Notes: generated by a model from the sequence alone, not told the origin. DNA of 64,000 bases from Pisaster brevispinus (GCA_023634235.1 JAMKCF010000007.1:3638001-3702000), one strand, 5' to 3'; shown: positions 46,437 through 58,281, counted from the first letter of the stretch. A program made the numbers and translations.

Positions 46437-47073
46437 TAAAGGTAGGGTCTTAGATTGGTAAATACTCCAAAAATTAATGGCCAAAAAAACTTTAAATTGG
46501 TGAGAAGCACTGGCAGCTGTTGAAAGTATTAACTATTTTCAGAAAAGATTCCCTCTGAAGTAATATGGTTTGGAAAAGTGTTCACCCTAAACCATTTGTA
46601 TCTGGCAAACAATTCATGCATAAGTCGTTTCATAGATTTCGGAGGCTTGTTGTCGGCTCGTGAATGCCGCGATTAGAGATCAGTTGTTGCCCACTGTCAC
46701 CTCCCTAAACTTGGATGGGACGTTCTTGTGAAAAAACAGTGAAAGTTTGTGCTGTTTTCTCAGTCGGCTTTAGACACTGCATTCAGCTGAAACTTTCACA
46801 TATGACTTTCGTTGTATCTATTTTGCCCATAAATCAGCGTTGAAAGATTTTATCAGATTGAAAATCAGCATTTGAACAAAAACACAAGACTGCCGGACTT
46901 GTCGAATCATGTGCCGGCCTGGTGCTGAAATCATTGTCCTCCGGCCTCCCCTCCAGTGTAAATTTTGAGGCCTGCCTAGGACTTAAATATTTCGCCTCCA
47001 GGTGACCTGAATCCATTTTTTCCTATAAATCAGCATTACGTTGACAAACAGCAATCTATGACACTACCTTTAA
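46437..47073 (+). mobile_element. MITE-A copy 6 with nested MITE-C fragment
   Basis: Start TAAAGGTAGGGTCTTAGATT and end CAATCTATGACACTACCTTT. The MITE-C phrase ACAAGACTGCCGGACTTGTC and its end lie at 46848-46975. MITE-A sequence (CCTATAAATCAGCATTACG) resumes afterwards. Confidence 0.65.
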
Positions 47074-47869
47074 ACCAAGGGGTTGTTTATAGTATGTACA
47101 TCCACACCTCTGAATCTAAAGATCTTTCTGAATGACTTCACCTGCAGAATCACCTGTTATACCAATTCAGCTATAAAACCCAGACTTTATGCTTTCACCC
47201 TTGGTCTGAGATTGGTGAAGTTCGTGGCATACATTCAGTTTACTGTCAGACCCATTTAAGATCAGTGGCTTTACCCAGGTCCGTCTTTAAGTGACTGCAC
47301 ATTGGCAACTGTTGGGAATGATTACTGTCAGATTGGTTAAGAGGACTCTGCCATTCTCGGCCGTTCTGCACATCGTGCCCGATGTGTACTCTTCCAGTGA
47401 ACCAAAAACTCAGACGAGAAAGTCCCAAGGAGAAGTCAAGTGTATACTTCTGTATTTTCTGGGCCGGAATCTCATTTCTGAAGGAGTAAGGTCACTAATG
47501 GGGAAGGACCTTTCTAGTTATCCAAGATAAAAAAAAGTCTGTGAAATAATTGTCTGTGAGATACTAATTCTAGAGAAAGTTTTTGATTACTTGAATCTGG
47601 AAGCTCACTGATTATAATGTTCACACCAGTACCAATCTTCCAGAGAAATAATTTCATCTCAAACTGTGTCAAAGTGGAGGAAATATCTTTTGAAAACCCT
47701 AGCTTCAAGTTGATTGCTGCAATTGTTGTAAACCCCACAGACATGATGCCTCGCTAGGCCACCAAGGCATTTGCTCCTTTGTAAAGGGAATCTCTATGAG
47801 GAACATGTAAATTGTACTGGAGCAATTCATTGTCGCAACATAGTTGCTCTGTTAGACACCCTGTCTCCT

Positions 47870-48125
47870 CATTGGGCTTGTTCTACAGGTACTGTCATGG
47901 TGTGTGGGCAGAAGGTCTTCCACTCGTTGTCCCTTCTGTACGCACCTTCACTCATAGCACCCGCTTTGCCACATCCTCTCACCCCTTTATTATTGTACCT
48001 GTTCCAATGGCCAGTACTGTGAGATATTAACACAGCTCTTTTCCCTGTACTGCTGCACTTTAGAACTCCCTACCAGTATCTTGTTTCCCGCCATCTTGTA
48101 ATCTACTCCAGTTCAACAGTAATGT
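47870..48125 (+). mobile_element. LINE 3' end relic (reverse transcriptase C-terminus)
   Basis: In one frame the translation reads VPSVRTFTHSTRFATSSHPF, then after a stop LWNSLPV, near the end of the second ORF of many non-LTR elements (C-terminal pattern R-S-T-R, SSHPF, LWNSLP). The frame is broken and the polymerase domain is absent. Family not resolved. Confidence 0.5.
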
Positions 48126-48649
48126 TCTTAGATATCTGATTTTTTTTCTTTAACTCGTCTTTATTTTTCTTGTAGCCATCACCTTTAGTGGCCCTTTGAC
48201 CTCGGGTGATTTTATCTTCATTTTGCATGTTTTAAACTCAGTGCCTTGAACATCTTTGGGAGGTGGATTTTGGCACATATAAATTTTCATTATAATTATT
48301 TTACAATTTCATGTTAAACTTTTGATCACGACCCTAGGAAAATTTTCTGCACCTTTAATTTATTTTAACTTCATTATTATTATTCCGAAGATAATTTTAG
48401 AGTAAAACGCAAACTTATTTGAGTAAGGTAGCTAAAGGTTGTCACTGCAAACTGAATTGAGGACGAACAGATTCAGATTGTGAATATCAATCAACAGGGT
48501 TTTAGCATTGCGGTCCTACGCATTCATGTTACAAAGGCACAAAAACACCTGTTTTCTCTGTCAACCTAATTTCTGTGACAGGCAAATATGAATATATACC
48601 TGCCACTCTTTATACTGAAAAAGCATTCCTTTTTAAATCCCTTACTAAG

Positions 48650-48727
48650 TGTAGCCCTCACCTTGAAGTGGCTGTCTGGCCATGTGATGTTAGGGGATCT
48701 CTTTCTCTCTCTCTCTCTCTCTCTCCA
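48650..48727 (+). repeat. SINE tail fragment and CT microsatellite
   Basis: CTCACCTTGAAGTGGCTGTC matches the tail of the SINE at 62127. It is followed by a run of about thirteen CT dinucleotides at 48698-48724. Confidence 0.65.
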
Positions 48728-48949
48728 AAAATGAAGATAAATAAATAATAATAATAATTTCATTAAAGGGATGATGAGTTGAAGCCTCCATTAATGAGTG
48801 TGTTGGTTTGTTCTCTGCAGTCTGCTTTACTTTGTCGATAAAATAGCAAGTTTTTCCAGGGTAACTTTAGTTTGGGTTTGTTGTATTTTTATCACATCCG
48901 CCTTTATGTTTTCTAAAGACTTTATAAAAAATTCATGATATAAGCAGTT

Positions 48950-49170
48950 GGGGGAAAAGCAAGACAGAGAAAATGAGTTCCAGCCTTTGACAGGTGTTGA
49001 GTAGATCTTTGCGTTGTTAATTGCTTCCTTCGCACGACTGTTCCAGGCTAGGCTTTCAGGGATTCCACTGGGCAAAAGAGCGGATCGAAAAAGTAACCAC
49101 ATACAATATCAGAGTTGCATAAACACCGCAGTCACTCCATTAACAACGAGCTTAGGTGATCCAGGGCTTG
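48950..49170. repeat. Repeat P, copy 1
   Basis: AAAATGAGTTCCAGCCTTTG, ACTGTTCCAGGCTAG and GTGATCCAGGGCTTG align with the 50920 copy. In reverse, both copies can be read as short peptide matches (GVTxVFM; RLxLIF), but copy 1 has several stops. It might be a decayed coding repeat. No known domain recognised. Confidence 0.6.
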
Positions 49171-49676
49171 ATTTAGTCACTGGCCGGGCGTACAAATACT
49201 AGTCAAGAGTGCCAAGGGCTAGTTCAACTTGCTTTTTAGGTAGCCTAGTGAGATAGTAAAAAGGAAATGAACAACGTGTCCGTGTGAAACTTGTTTGTTT
49301 TACATGTGTATGAATATGTCGCACATAAATCACATTATCACAAGAGTGTTTGTCAAAATTGGTACAGGCTAGTGGATTGTACTGCACTCAATAGCCACAG
49401 GGACTGGTTGGCGAATAAAAAATAATGCATGTACATGTGTGTATTGTCTTGGTACAAAACCTGATTTGCAGAATATTTGCTTCAAAACAGTCAGCGAATA
49501 ATGGTATTTCCTTTTTAATTAAAAACAAAACAAAAACAAAACAAACGATAATAAAACATTTAAACAATGCAATTATGCAGCTGTAAATACTAAACAAAAG
49601 AAAAGGCTTTAAACACTTAGCCATGATGGCAAAGTGGTCTCATTCAGGTGGTCCAAAAACAACATGATGGAAGATA

Positions 49677-49792
49677 CTAGCTTTTACTACTACTAGGTAC
49701 TAGTTTTTACTAAGATACTAGTTTTTACTACTACTATTTAGATACTAATTTTTACTTCTACTAGATACTAGTTTTTACTACTACTATATACA
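49677..49792. repeat. ACTAGTTTTTACTACTACTA minisatellite
   Basis: Four or five units of about 20-36 bp built from GATACTAGTTTTTACT and ACTACTA, rich in ACTAGT palindromes. Confidence 0.8.
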
Positions 49793-50919
49793 TTATATTG
49801 TATCGGCCCAATACGCTAGCTTGTACACAATGGGGAGACCCTGGTAAGCAAACGTGACGCCATTAGTGCGGAGTGCTATTCAAGTTTATTAGTAATCACA
49901 ACTTTAGAGTGGGACTTGAATAAAACATCTTATACTGAAGTGGCTGTTGAATATTGTTTTTAGTTATGATTTCATTGTCAGTATAATGGTTTTTCTTCCC
50001 AGTAATGTCTTGTAATTTCGATCAAATATCTCCCCTTCACCCCCACTTTTGATTTTTGATTGAGGAAACAATTTTTCCCGCCGTTGGCTGTGCTACTTCA
50101 AAAGAGGTTCTTGCAATCTAGAGGAATTTAGTGCACTCTCTTCCAATCCATAAACAAACTATGGACTACCATAACTTACAGTTGTCTTATAGGTTTTTTT
50201 TGTAGTAACATTTTTACAATTTACCTTTCAATTTAAAAGTAGGTTTTCATCAGCATGTAGCACTATTTCAATGCATCTGAATTCATGGTTCATTTACATT
50301 AAACAATGTTTGATTGGTGTAAAGTTTCCACACTTAGGAATATTCATGAGGCTCATGAGTATTCATTGATTGTGGCTGTGATAATTCGATTCTTGTACTA
50401 TAGACAAAGGTGCTGGTACAGAGATCATCTTACTTGCAATGACTCAACCAATCGTAATCCTGCTTTCATCCTTTCCCACTTGTGCACAAGATGTAAGAGT
50501 GTCTCTTACTGGCTCAAAGTTCCGATGACCTTGGTTGATTGATTGAACGTTTTAACACCCCAATAGGAAATAGTTTATATCTGGTACAAATTACTAGCCA
50601 TTGATAACATCAGCACTCTTTGGTGTATCAATTACTACAGTTATATGAAGGGTAAAAAAAAAGGGAGAGATTTCTATCTTTTCGAACCCCGCATAATTAA
50701 TCAAATAATGAGGGTTCCACTTGGCAACCCAGCTAGAATTCTGGCATTCAATTCATACACCCATCAAAAGGTACTTCAAAACAAAATGGTCCAGTGCTTC
50801 TGTAAAAAAAGGATTGTTAAAACATTCCATGGTTTCTGTGTACAGAGATGGAATCAGCTTCATGTTTACAGCTACCCTTGTTTCCTTTTATACGATGTAC
50901 GGCGGTGAAAGAAAAGCAC

Positions 50920-51135
50920 GAAAATGAGATCCAGCCTTTGGCCAATGTTGAGTAGCTCTTTGTACCTGTAAATTGCTTTCACCACCCACCGTTCCAGGCT
51001 AGAGTTGTAGGCAAGCCAAAGGCGATTGAGTGGATCAAAAGTGATCACATACATTTTTAGCGATACATGTATTATATGCATAAATACCTGTGTTACTCCG
51101 TCAACACACTTTAGCGATCCAGATATGCCAGGATT
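50920..51135. repeat. Repeat P, copy 2
   Basis: AAAATGAGATCCAGCCTTTG, ACCGTTCCAGGCTAG and GCGATCCAGATATGCC match copy 1. The minus strand stays open for 106 codons (50872-51192) but has no recognised domain. Confidence 0.6.
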
Positions 51136-51659
51136 TTTTTTTTTCATTAAACGGGACCCGATTATCACTCTGTGTGAACTCAACCAAGCCATACCTGTCT
51201 AGATTCAAGTTTATAGCATCGCTCACATGTTCTCTTTATTACACACGCTGGGTTTTCTCTCCGGTCAAGAAGTCATCCGTGTTGGGCTGATTTAGGTTTT
51301 TTTTTGTCAGAACTGCTGACCGGGGCCCATATATTAACAGCCCTGTATTGTGGCTCCGAGCCGGTTACTTTAGAAACAATATTTGATTGATTGATATGCT
51401 TCTTGATTGGTCTGAATAATTCATGGTTTCAGTTGGTCGTTGGAACATTTGAAGAGGGGGGTTATAAATTAGGTAGTTGCACTTGAATACCAAGCACATC
51501 TGGTCGCGAGCCGTCCACGCTTCATGTGGACTTGACACTGCATCGCCCATAGTATTACCTCTCTACTCTCCCCTTTGATACAAAGGCTCAGCTTGACGGA
51601 ACCTGCTGTGAGGAAAAGAGCATCTACATGCCAACAATTTACCACGGCTTTGCGATTTC

Positions 51660-52125
51660 ATCAAATCTTAAAGCCGCTGCAGAACAGTTGACTTCTCAAG
51701 CGTCGACTCAACTCGGAGAGGCAAGAATAAAATAACATTTACTGTTAAAACCGCCCGGCGATAAAATAAAGTAAAAACAACATTGTGTTGTTGAAGCACT
51801 CGGCTGAGCTGAACGTGTGTTTTTATTCGTGGACTGAGGGCTCCATTCATGTGGAAAAAACTTAGTGACGTCCTTTGGAGAGAGCCTGACAGCATGGACT
51901 CACAATCGGATTGTCTTGTCAGTTTGCGGGACTTATGTTGTTTTCTGTCCTCTAAGTCAGATGTAGGTCCTTGCTGAGATATCAACCTGGGTTTCAAAGG
52001 CGAGAGATTTTGCTTTAGATCCTCAACACCGGCTGTGTCGCAAATTGTCAAGGTTTCCAGGACCAATAGAGCTTAATCATTGATCAAGTTACTCTTGAAT
52101 CATCGCTGTTCAGAGATTCATCGTC
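51660..52125 (+). promoter_or_regulatory. Putative promoter and 5' leader of exon B
   Basis: This non-repetitive segment just upstream of exon B is richer in CpG than its surroundings (for example near 51700-51725, 51750 and 51800-51830). That would fit an animal promoter or first-exon region. An upstream ATG at 51849 opens a 42-codon frame ending at 51977, either a uORF or chance. The transcription start is not visible. Confidence 0.3.
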
Positions 52126-52434
52126 ATGGGTCGAAGCTCCGGGAAGAAGCGCAACGCCAACTCCGCAAATGGATTTCAGAAACATTGTAATAACAACAAC
52201 TACACCAACCATAGCTCACACCATAACGGAAAGTCGAATGGATTTGAACCCTTGCGGAATGGACGTCCGCACTTCCAGTCCCGGAGTGCTAAACAAAACT
52301 CGCAACAGTCGGTAGCGTGGATGAAATACGCATCGTTGGCATTTGGAGTAATCCTGGCCGTGTATTTGGGATATATGAATGCTTGGTATATCAACACTCT
52401 ACATGAGAACAGACTGTGGTTCTCAAACATCAAG
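52126..52434 (+). CDS. DPY19L3: DPY19L3-like C-mannosyltransferase, first coding exon B
   Basis: This exon encodes 103 residues with the same architecture as exon A: a polar tail, then transmembrane helix 1 (about residues 65-88), then INTLHENRLWFSNIK at the start of the first luminal loop. The tail differs completely from that of exon A: it is basic and Asn/His-rich, with a run of four Asn near residues 22-25. The C-terminal motif LHENxLWFSNIK is very close to the vertebrate DPY19L3 spelling. The frame ends in phase 0 at CAAG followed by GTAAAT (donor at 52435). The ATG has G at -3 and G at +4, and an in-frame TGA at 52096-52098 fixes the start. The following 11.5 kb shows no recognisable second exon, so the gene continues beyond the window or across a large intron. 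By family knowledge, this N-tail should face the cytosol and the HEN motif the ER lumen. Confidence 0.86.
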
Positions 52435-52849
52435 GTAAATATTTTCAGAAGTTTGAAATGTTTTCTGTTTTTAAACTTGATTTCTAATTTTAAACTTATA
52501 TGATTTTAAGTATTTTTTTTCAAACAATACAACTTTTTGATTTCAGCCCAAGCACCGTTTAGCATGTAAGTTATGATAATAATTTTAAACTGATGTTAAA
52601 ATTTGCATTGGGGATAAAGAATATTGTTTGTGTTTTACCCTTACACTGATGTGTGTCAAGCTCTGTTTACAACACGAATAATTTTTATAATGATAATACT
52701 GGATATTCAATTTTATGTATTGCTGGTATCAGCCAATTTCACTGCGCCTGGGGCATGAATATTATTATCACCCCAGTTCTGGGCCATTTATTTCACCCCT
52801 TAAACCATCTCAGCTCCCTGGGGAGTAAACAGCATGTGCTGTCAAGTAT

Positions 52850-53005
52850 GTAGCGCACCAAGCTAGAATCGGTTACAATAACCATCCATGCCCTGACAGG
52901 TACCCATTTACCCTTGGGTGAAGAGAAGCAACTATAGTTATATGTCTTGCTCAAACAAAATGTTATCACTGGGATTCGAACCCACATCCGGATGAATTAG
53001 CCACC
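52850..53005 (-). mobile_element. SINE fragment with tRNA-like B box, minus
   Basis: It contains the inverse B box GGGATTCGAACCCACATCC and TATGTCTTGCTCAAACAAA, matching the SINE-1 head region. The tail (CTGACAGGTACCCATTTACC) is of a variant type. Confidence 0.55.
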
Positions 53006-53034
53006 ATGCTCCTGTCAGTCATACTGTTTGTACA

Positions 53035-53515
53035 TTCATAGCATCCTGGTTTGACTACTGCAACTCTCCTCTATATGGTATAACCCAAGGTGAAAAACTT
53101 TGAAAACTCCCAAAACAGTGCTGCACAACCCATCCAGCAACGTATCTCATTTAAAGTCCTCTTGATGGTATACAAGTGCATACATGGTATTGTAATATGA
53201 TCTTCTCACTGTATATCAACCAAACAGGGCGGGACTCAGATCGTCTACAAACAAACTTCTTCTTAACATTCCTTTAAGTTCCAAATCCCTCGGCGATAGG
53301 TCTTCCTCAATATCGGGCCCCAAACTTTGGAACAGCATTCCCTTCAGCATCAGGAACTCCCTGTCTATACTATTTTTAGGAAGCGTCTTAAACACTTCTT
53401 ATTCACTACACCATAGTTTTGTCTTTTTGTTCAACTCGTGTTCAGCGCTTTGATCTCCCTGTAAAAGTGCTTTATAAATACTTATTATCATTATTATTAT
53501 TATTATAATCAATCA
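53035..53515 (+). mobile_element. CR1/L2-like LINE 3' end with ATT tail
   Basis: Translated pieces match the conserved C-terminal region of CR1/L2-type reverse transcriptase ORFs: FDYCNSPLYG, QNSAAQP, ISFKVLLMVYKCIHG, GDRSSSISGPKLWNSIPFSI and FRKRLKHFLF. Several frameshifts separate them. The unit ends AAAGTGCTTTATAAATACTT followed by an ATT/ATC trinucleotide tail (53480-53512), typical of this clade. It is dead and 5' truncated. Confidence 0.7.
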
Positions 53516-53525
53516 ATCAATCAAA

Positions 53526-53568
53526 CTTGAGTCCGATACACTTGACCGCTTAGCCATGACACTTTAAG
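53526..53568 (-). mobile_element. SINE-1 head fragment
   Basis: The inverse of the tRNA-like head only (ACCGCTTAGCCATGACAC). It adjoins the trinucleotide tail of the LINE at 53035. Confidence 0.5.
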
Positions 53569-54771
53569 TACTGTCTTAACTCTGCAGAAATCTAGAGCAG
53601 ATGGCTCCCATTCACCAATGACAGGCCGACCCTCCCCCCCTCCCCCCTCACAAGATATTTCCTGATAAGCTGCAACAGAACTAGGGTGAAAGTTTACGGA
53701 GCACAAAGGGGTGCACCATTTTTTTACCAGGGGGCACTTCTTCTGACCAATGACAACTGTAGTTTTACGCTTGCATTTTTTCTTAAACAAGCAACTTGTC
53801 AGTGCCCTTGTTATGCCATTTACTATTTTGTATAAGATAATCTGATGTGGGGGTAAAAACGAATACATTGTCTGCAAGTAAATAAAAAAAAATAGTTGTA
53901 AAAACATTGAATTTGCGGCATAAAAGGTTATACAAATTGTATTTTGTTCCTCCATTTTATAAGCCTGCCTTGTTGAAACATCCTTGGGCAGTTCGAGGTA
54001 CATGTAATTATTAAAATTAGGACCATTTGAAAAACTGTTAATGCGACTGATGCAAAGTGGGACTCTTTGTTGTGTGTCCTGTCATTTGTCTAGGGAGAAA
54101 GTTACGGCCATTATTATTTCCTTTCCTTCACCTTCTAGAAAACTAAATGATAACATTTGAGTGAGAATTAAGCAGAGGGGAATTGGATACCTGATAGGCA
54201 TTCATGCACAAAGTTTAAAAGCGCCACATGAACATGTATCTTGAATAATTCAGTTCATCAAGTCCTGAGCGCTGAGTTGACCTGGTTTTGTCTGAAAATA
54301 TTGAAGATGGAGTGGGTGATCGGCAGCTGGGGGCCTGGACATGATAATTACTTCTTCTCTCATTATGTATGGTGTAGTCAAAGGGAAGGATTAAATACAA
54401 CTTGCTCTGTAAGTATGTAACGGGATTTCAGTATTAGTAATACACCATGTACAAATATTGGATGCATATGAGCGCATTGTCGTAGAACATAATCATGAGG
54501 TGAGATCTGGGCGATTCCATTCCACGAGGCGAGCGAAATGCTTTCAATAATTGTTGTATGTAACAATTAACACAAAGTAATCATGGACATTCGTCCACCC
54601 CACTCTCTGAATATTCTCAAAACCCCTTCTAAACAACGTGGACGACTCCGTGTAGACACCAACTTTGTCCGCAGTGACACCACCTTGTTTAATTGGGAAC
54701 AAATGGGTGGGAGGCATTGTTTTGGAAACGATGCTGCAAAGCATCGCTGCAAAGTGCTAGTGTCCCAAGCA

Positions 54772-55011
54772 TCCTATATTTATCAATATAGGACTCCTTT
54801 ATTTATCAATATAAGACTCCTATATTTATCAATATAGGACTCCTATATTTATCAATATAGGACTCCTATATTTATCAATATAGGACTCCTATATTTATCA
54901 ATATAGGACTCCTATATTTATCAATAAAGGAATCCTATATTTATAATTATAGGAATCCTATATTTATCAATATATACATGTAGGACTCCAATATTTGTCA
55001 ATATAGGACTC
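54772..55011. repeat. 23-bp palindromic minisatellite, about ten units
   Basis: The unit CTATATTTATCAATATAG plus GACTC repeats head to tail about ten times. The 18-base core is itself an imperfect palindrome, so each unit could form a small hairpin. The last units are diverged. Confidence 0.9.
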
Positions 55012-55195
55012 TGTATATTTGGCAAATTTTACCAGAACTTATATCTAATTTGAAAAAGCTATGTTTATAGTTTCAAGAAAATTGTGGACTCTCATTTGAA
55101 GTATTGCACACACGAAAAACTTGCCAATTAATAAGCAAGTTATTTGAAAACCAAAAAAATTAACACTAAAATTTAAAGTTATTTGTACATCTGGC

Positions 55196-55285
55196 TAATA
55201 ATAATAATAATAATAAAGAATATTTATAGGGCGCCAAAATCCACCAAAATGAGGTGCTCAAGGCGCATATAATGTCACAAAGAAT
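55196..55285. repeat. AAT microsatellite and LINE/SINE-like tail
   Basis: About seven AAT units followed by AGAATATTTATAGGGCGCC and AAGGCGCATATAATGTCAC, a common 3' tail sequence read in reverse. Confidence 0.5.
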
Positions 55286-56269
55286 TAAACTGCGCGTTGG
55301 ATTTTGTGCATTGTTCTTGGCATGCGAAAGTTTTTGTTGGTTTTTCTTCTTGAAACAGCACCATCTGTCAAAATTCTTCTGAGAACAAACTCATTAAAAC
55401 AAATTTTAATTAAAGTTCATTTGGTGATAAACAGGCCATGAACTTGATGCTCCATCACTCATCTGAGTTAAAAGAAAAAAGCCAAACAAAAACCTCCTTA
55501 TTGGCCAATGCTTTCGCTGTTCCAAAGATCAGGTTTTGGACTAAGAGATCAAAACTAAGTAATTTACTAATTTCTCATTTCTCACACCATGTTAGTTATT
55601 TGTAACTATGTGAACACTTATATTTTCACTGTTACCAGTGTTGTGCACAGCCTTTAAATTACTGAATGTTTTTGTCCCCTGTGTAAACAACTCCTTCTTA
55701 CTCCTGAATCTCGCCCTGAGGGTAAACCCGTACCAAACATATATATGTAATAATGAATTTATGAAACTTGATAAAAACCAGCAAATCTCCTTCGTTGTCT
55801 TGCCCTGAGGCGTCAATCATACCTTCCCAAATTGAGGATGTTTTCTCATCAAATTAAATCAAACCAGCCCAGCGAGGTTTGCGGCCCGAACGTGAGCCAG
55901 TCAATGTTTATTTACATCAACGCTGATCATAAACCGAAAAAAACCTCTGAGAAAAAACCTTGGACTTGTTGACATGTGTAGCGTGGAAAGATTGATTCCA
56001 ATGAAGATTCAAAACACCAGGAGGAAAGGCCCTTGGTGTGTGTTTTCATTCCAAATTCCTGTGGATACAAACGGAAATGTAAAACAACATCAAATGCCTT
56101 GAACTTTGTTTATTATATCGAGTAAATAAGAATGATTGATATTTCTCGAGTTGAGTGAAAGTGCTTAACAGCTAAACGGAAACAAAAGGATTCAGCTTTT
56201 GCAGACTGCTTACCAACCAAATTGATCTAATAATAATGAAAGTGATAATACAAATTTGTAAAGTGGCAT

Positions 56270-56285
56270 CTATATATATATATAT
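56270..56285. repeat. AT microsatellite
   Basis: Seven TA dinucleotides. Confidence 0.8.
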
Positions 56286-56377
56286 GACCAAACTTTCGAG
56301 GCGCTGGAAAAAGTGGGAAAAAAGAAAGAAAAAACATACACCACAAAGTACTTAGAACTACAAATACAGGCCTTCTG

Positions 56378-56526
56378 AGAGGGCAAGGCCATTTTAATTT
56401 TGCAAAGGGCATTTCCATCCGGAAATCTTAAAGACTACGGGAGACTTTTGAAGGGGCACCAAGGCCAAGACCAGGGGCAACAGAGGCCATGGCCTCCATG
56501 GCCTTCGTGTAATTCCAGGCCTGGAA
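56378..56526. mobile_element. MITE-F copy
   Basis: GGGCAAGGCCATTTTAATTT, AAGGGGCACCAAGGCCAAGA and the end AATTCCAGGCCTGGAA. Confidence 0.55.
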
Positions 56527-57703
56527 ATACAAAAGTATGCAAGCTACATGTATGTAATTAAGAGCGCCATAAAGAGAGAATTACATATACTAATAAAATT
56601 AAAATGGATCTCCAAAGGCAGTCATTCAAAATGCTGGTGCTTTTCTTTGGGCCCTCCTGTTTTCCTCCCTCTCGAAAAATCAAACACTTTCGATCTTTGG
56701 CTGTGCTCTGTGGTCATATTTGGGTTGATGAGGCTGGCTGACAAAGGCACCTTTTCATGACTGCAGTTCAGCCACATCTTTCAAAATTTAGCTTCTTAGC
56801 TGCTAGTAAGGATGATTAGCCTCCCAAATTATTAATATTTTATCCTATCAGTCTTACTGCCATAAACAAAGCAGTGTGGAGTACATTGTACCTGTACTTT
56901 TTGGGTCAGCTGGATTTTTAAAAGCTTTCTTATTAAACCAACGTTGTCGGCATTTTTGACGTCCAAAATACTTTAAAACACTACCTATTTTGGGATTTCA
57001 ACAAGTAAAAGGCAGTTTTGTTTGTCATTTTCAGATTGTGTATCAGGAAAATTGCCTATTATTTAGAACTTATTCCAGCCGCTCTGCTTCGTTGAAAGTT
57101 TGATTTGTTCATCCAGTATTGTCTGTTTTCAATTTATTGTTTCTTTCAGAGCGGAATTTGATGCGTCAGTGAACACATTTCTAAAACCTAAATAGTCAAA
57201 TTTAAATGCCATTAAACATAGCATATCTTTGTATTTTGCCATAGGGAGACTCCTTTATATATAGGTTGATAATAATAAAATTGTTGAGGCAAACAAACAA
57301 TTTCATAAATTCTTCTGCTGCCGCCAAGTTTGAAGTAGTTTTAGACCTTTTTTTATTTGGATTTAACATGATGCATTCAGTCTTTTTAAAAACAAAATTT
57401 ATTTGTTTGTGTGTAGGAATTTTTACTATTGTCTGCCATTTTGGGGGTGTAAACATATATTTTTTCATACAATTTTTAACCCACCTTTTTGTACTTTCTT
57501 TGAAATATGAAATCATTTATAAACTATAGGCATGTCAGTTTTACATTTTTTTTCTATTTACCCCTTATTAAGTTTCCCTTGTAGCATAAACTTGATAATT
57601 TAGGGTTATACAGAGAAAAATTGTGGGATTTTAACCAACGATCTACGGTTGAACATTTTGCTGTGGTCAATTTGACTTTCTTTGTTCAACCCCAAATTGT
57701 TTA

Positions 57704-58045
57704 ATATTTACCCAGTTAGTTTCCCTTGTGGTTTATAACTTAAAACTTGGTCATTCAAAAGAAAAAGTTGCATTCCCTTTAGGTGATTCCTGTTCTGCAG
57801 CTTCCCGGGTTGTATCATAAACTTGGGTGTACTGCAGCGTAAGGTTAAAGGTTGTTGAACTTCTGACTGGCGCCCCCTGAACAAAGATTTTGACAAAATA
57901 GAGAGACTGCCAACATTTGGCTCAATATCTCATTTGGTAGAGGGCCAACAAGTTAATCGGGAGATCCTAGTTCAAATCCCAGTAATTTTTTCTTTGTTCA
58001 CCCAAAGTTGATTTATCTTTACCCAGTCAGTTTCCCTCATGGTAA
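57704..58045 (+). mobile_element. MITE-T copy, plus truncated neighbour at 57615-57735
   Basis: It shares with the 59356 and 17124 copies the block around GTGATTCCTGTTCTGCAGC, the phrase CTTCTGACTGGCGCC, a degenerate tRNA-like section near 57917-57990 and the right end ACCCAGTCAGTTTCCC. The 57615-57735 piece is the right part of another copy, abutting this one head to tail. Confidence 0.55.
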
Positions 58046-58281
58046 ATACTTGTTTTTATAAGTGAACAATGTGGAATGAATGAATTGAAAGTAGGTCTAC
58101 ATACATTTACCATGCTGGAGACCACTTTGTTTTCCTCCCATTTCAAATTAGTGTAACCAGACCGAGGCTGGGACAAAAATTGTTCTGACCCCATAATTGT
58201 TATTGAGATTCAAAAGTTGTATGTATGTGACTACCTACCTATTATGAATGTACCGGTAGGCATCGTTCATCTGTTGCAGTG

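Larger units (their letters stand above)
17063..52125 (+). other. 35-kb interval between the two DPY19L first exons
   Basis: Presumed intron, or intron plus intergenic DNA. It begins with the GTAAGT donor of exon A. I found no sequence that translates to the conserved second exon of DPY19L proteins (EVERE, then FRTE, then YYSYYK), but a short diverged exon could be missed by eye. It holds the repeats listed separately. Long parts with nothing assigned are 17471-17814, 18151-19159, 19743-20179, 21354-22385, 22766-23720, 24270-24894, 25666-26439, 29820-30626, 32013-32970, 33786-35253, 36336-37064, 37236-38837, 39263-39548, 40603-41644, 41877-42404, 43408-45224, 47074-47869, 48126-48649, 49171-49676, 49793-50919 and 51136-51659. 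Confidence 0.45.

Noticed and set aside
51849..51977. 42-codon upstream frame before exon B as a separate coding exon
   Set aside because: No homology recognised. Kept only as a possible uORF.
53521..54003. 160-codon open frame, minus strand
   Set aside because: Runs through a SINE head fragment and a C run. No protein-like features.
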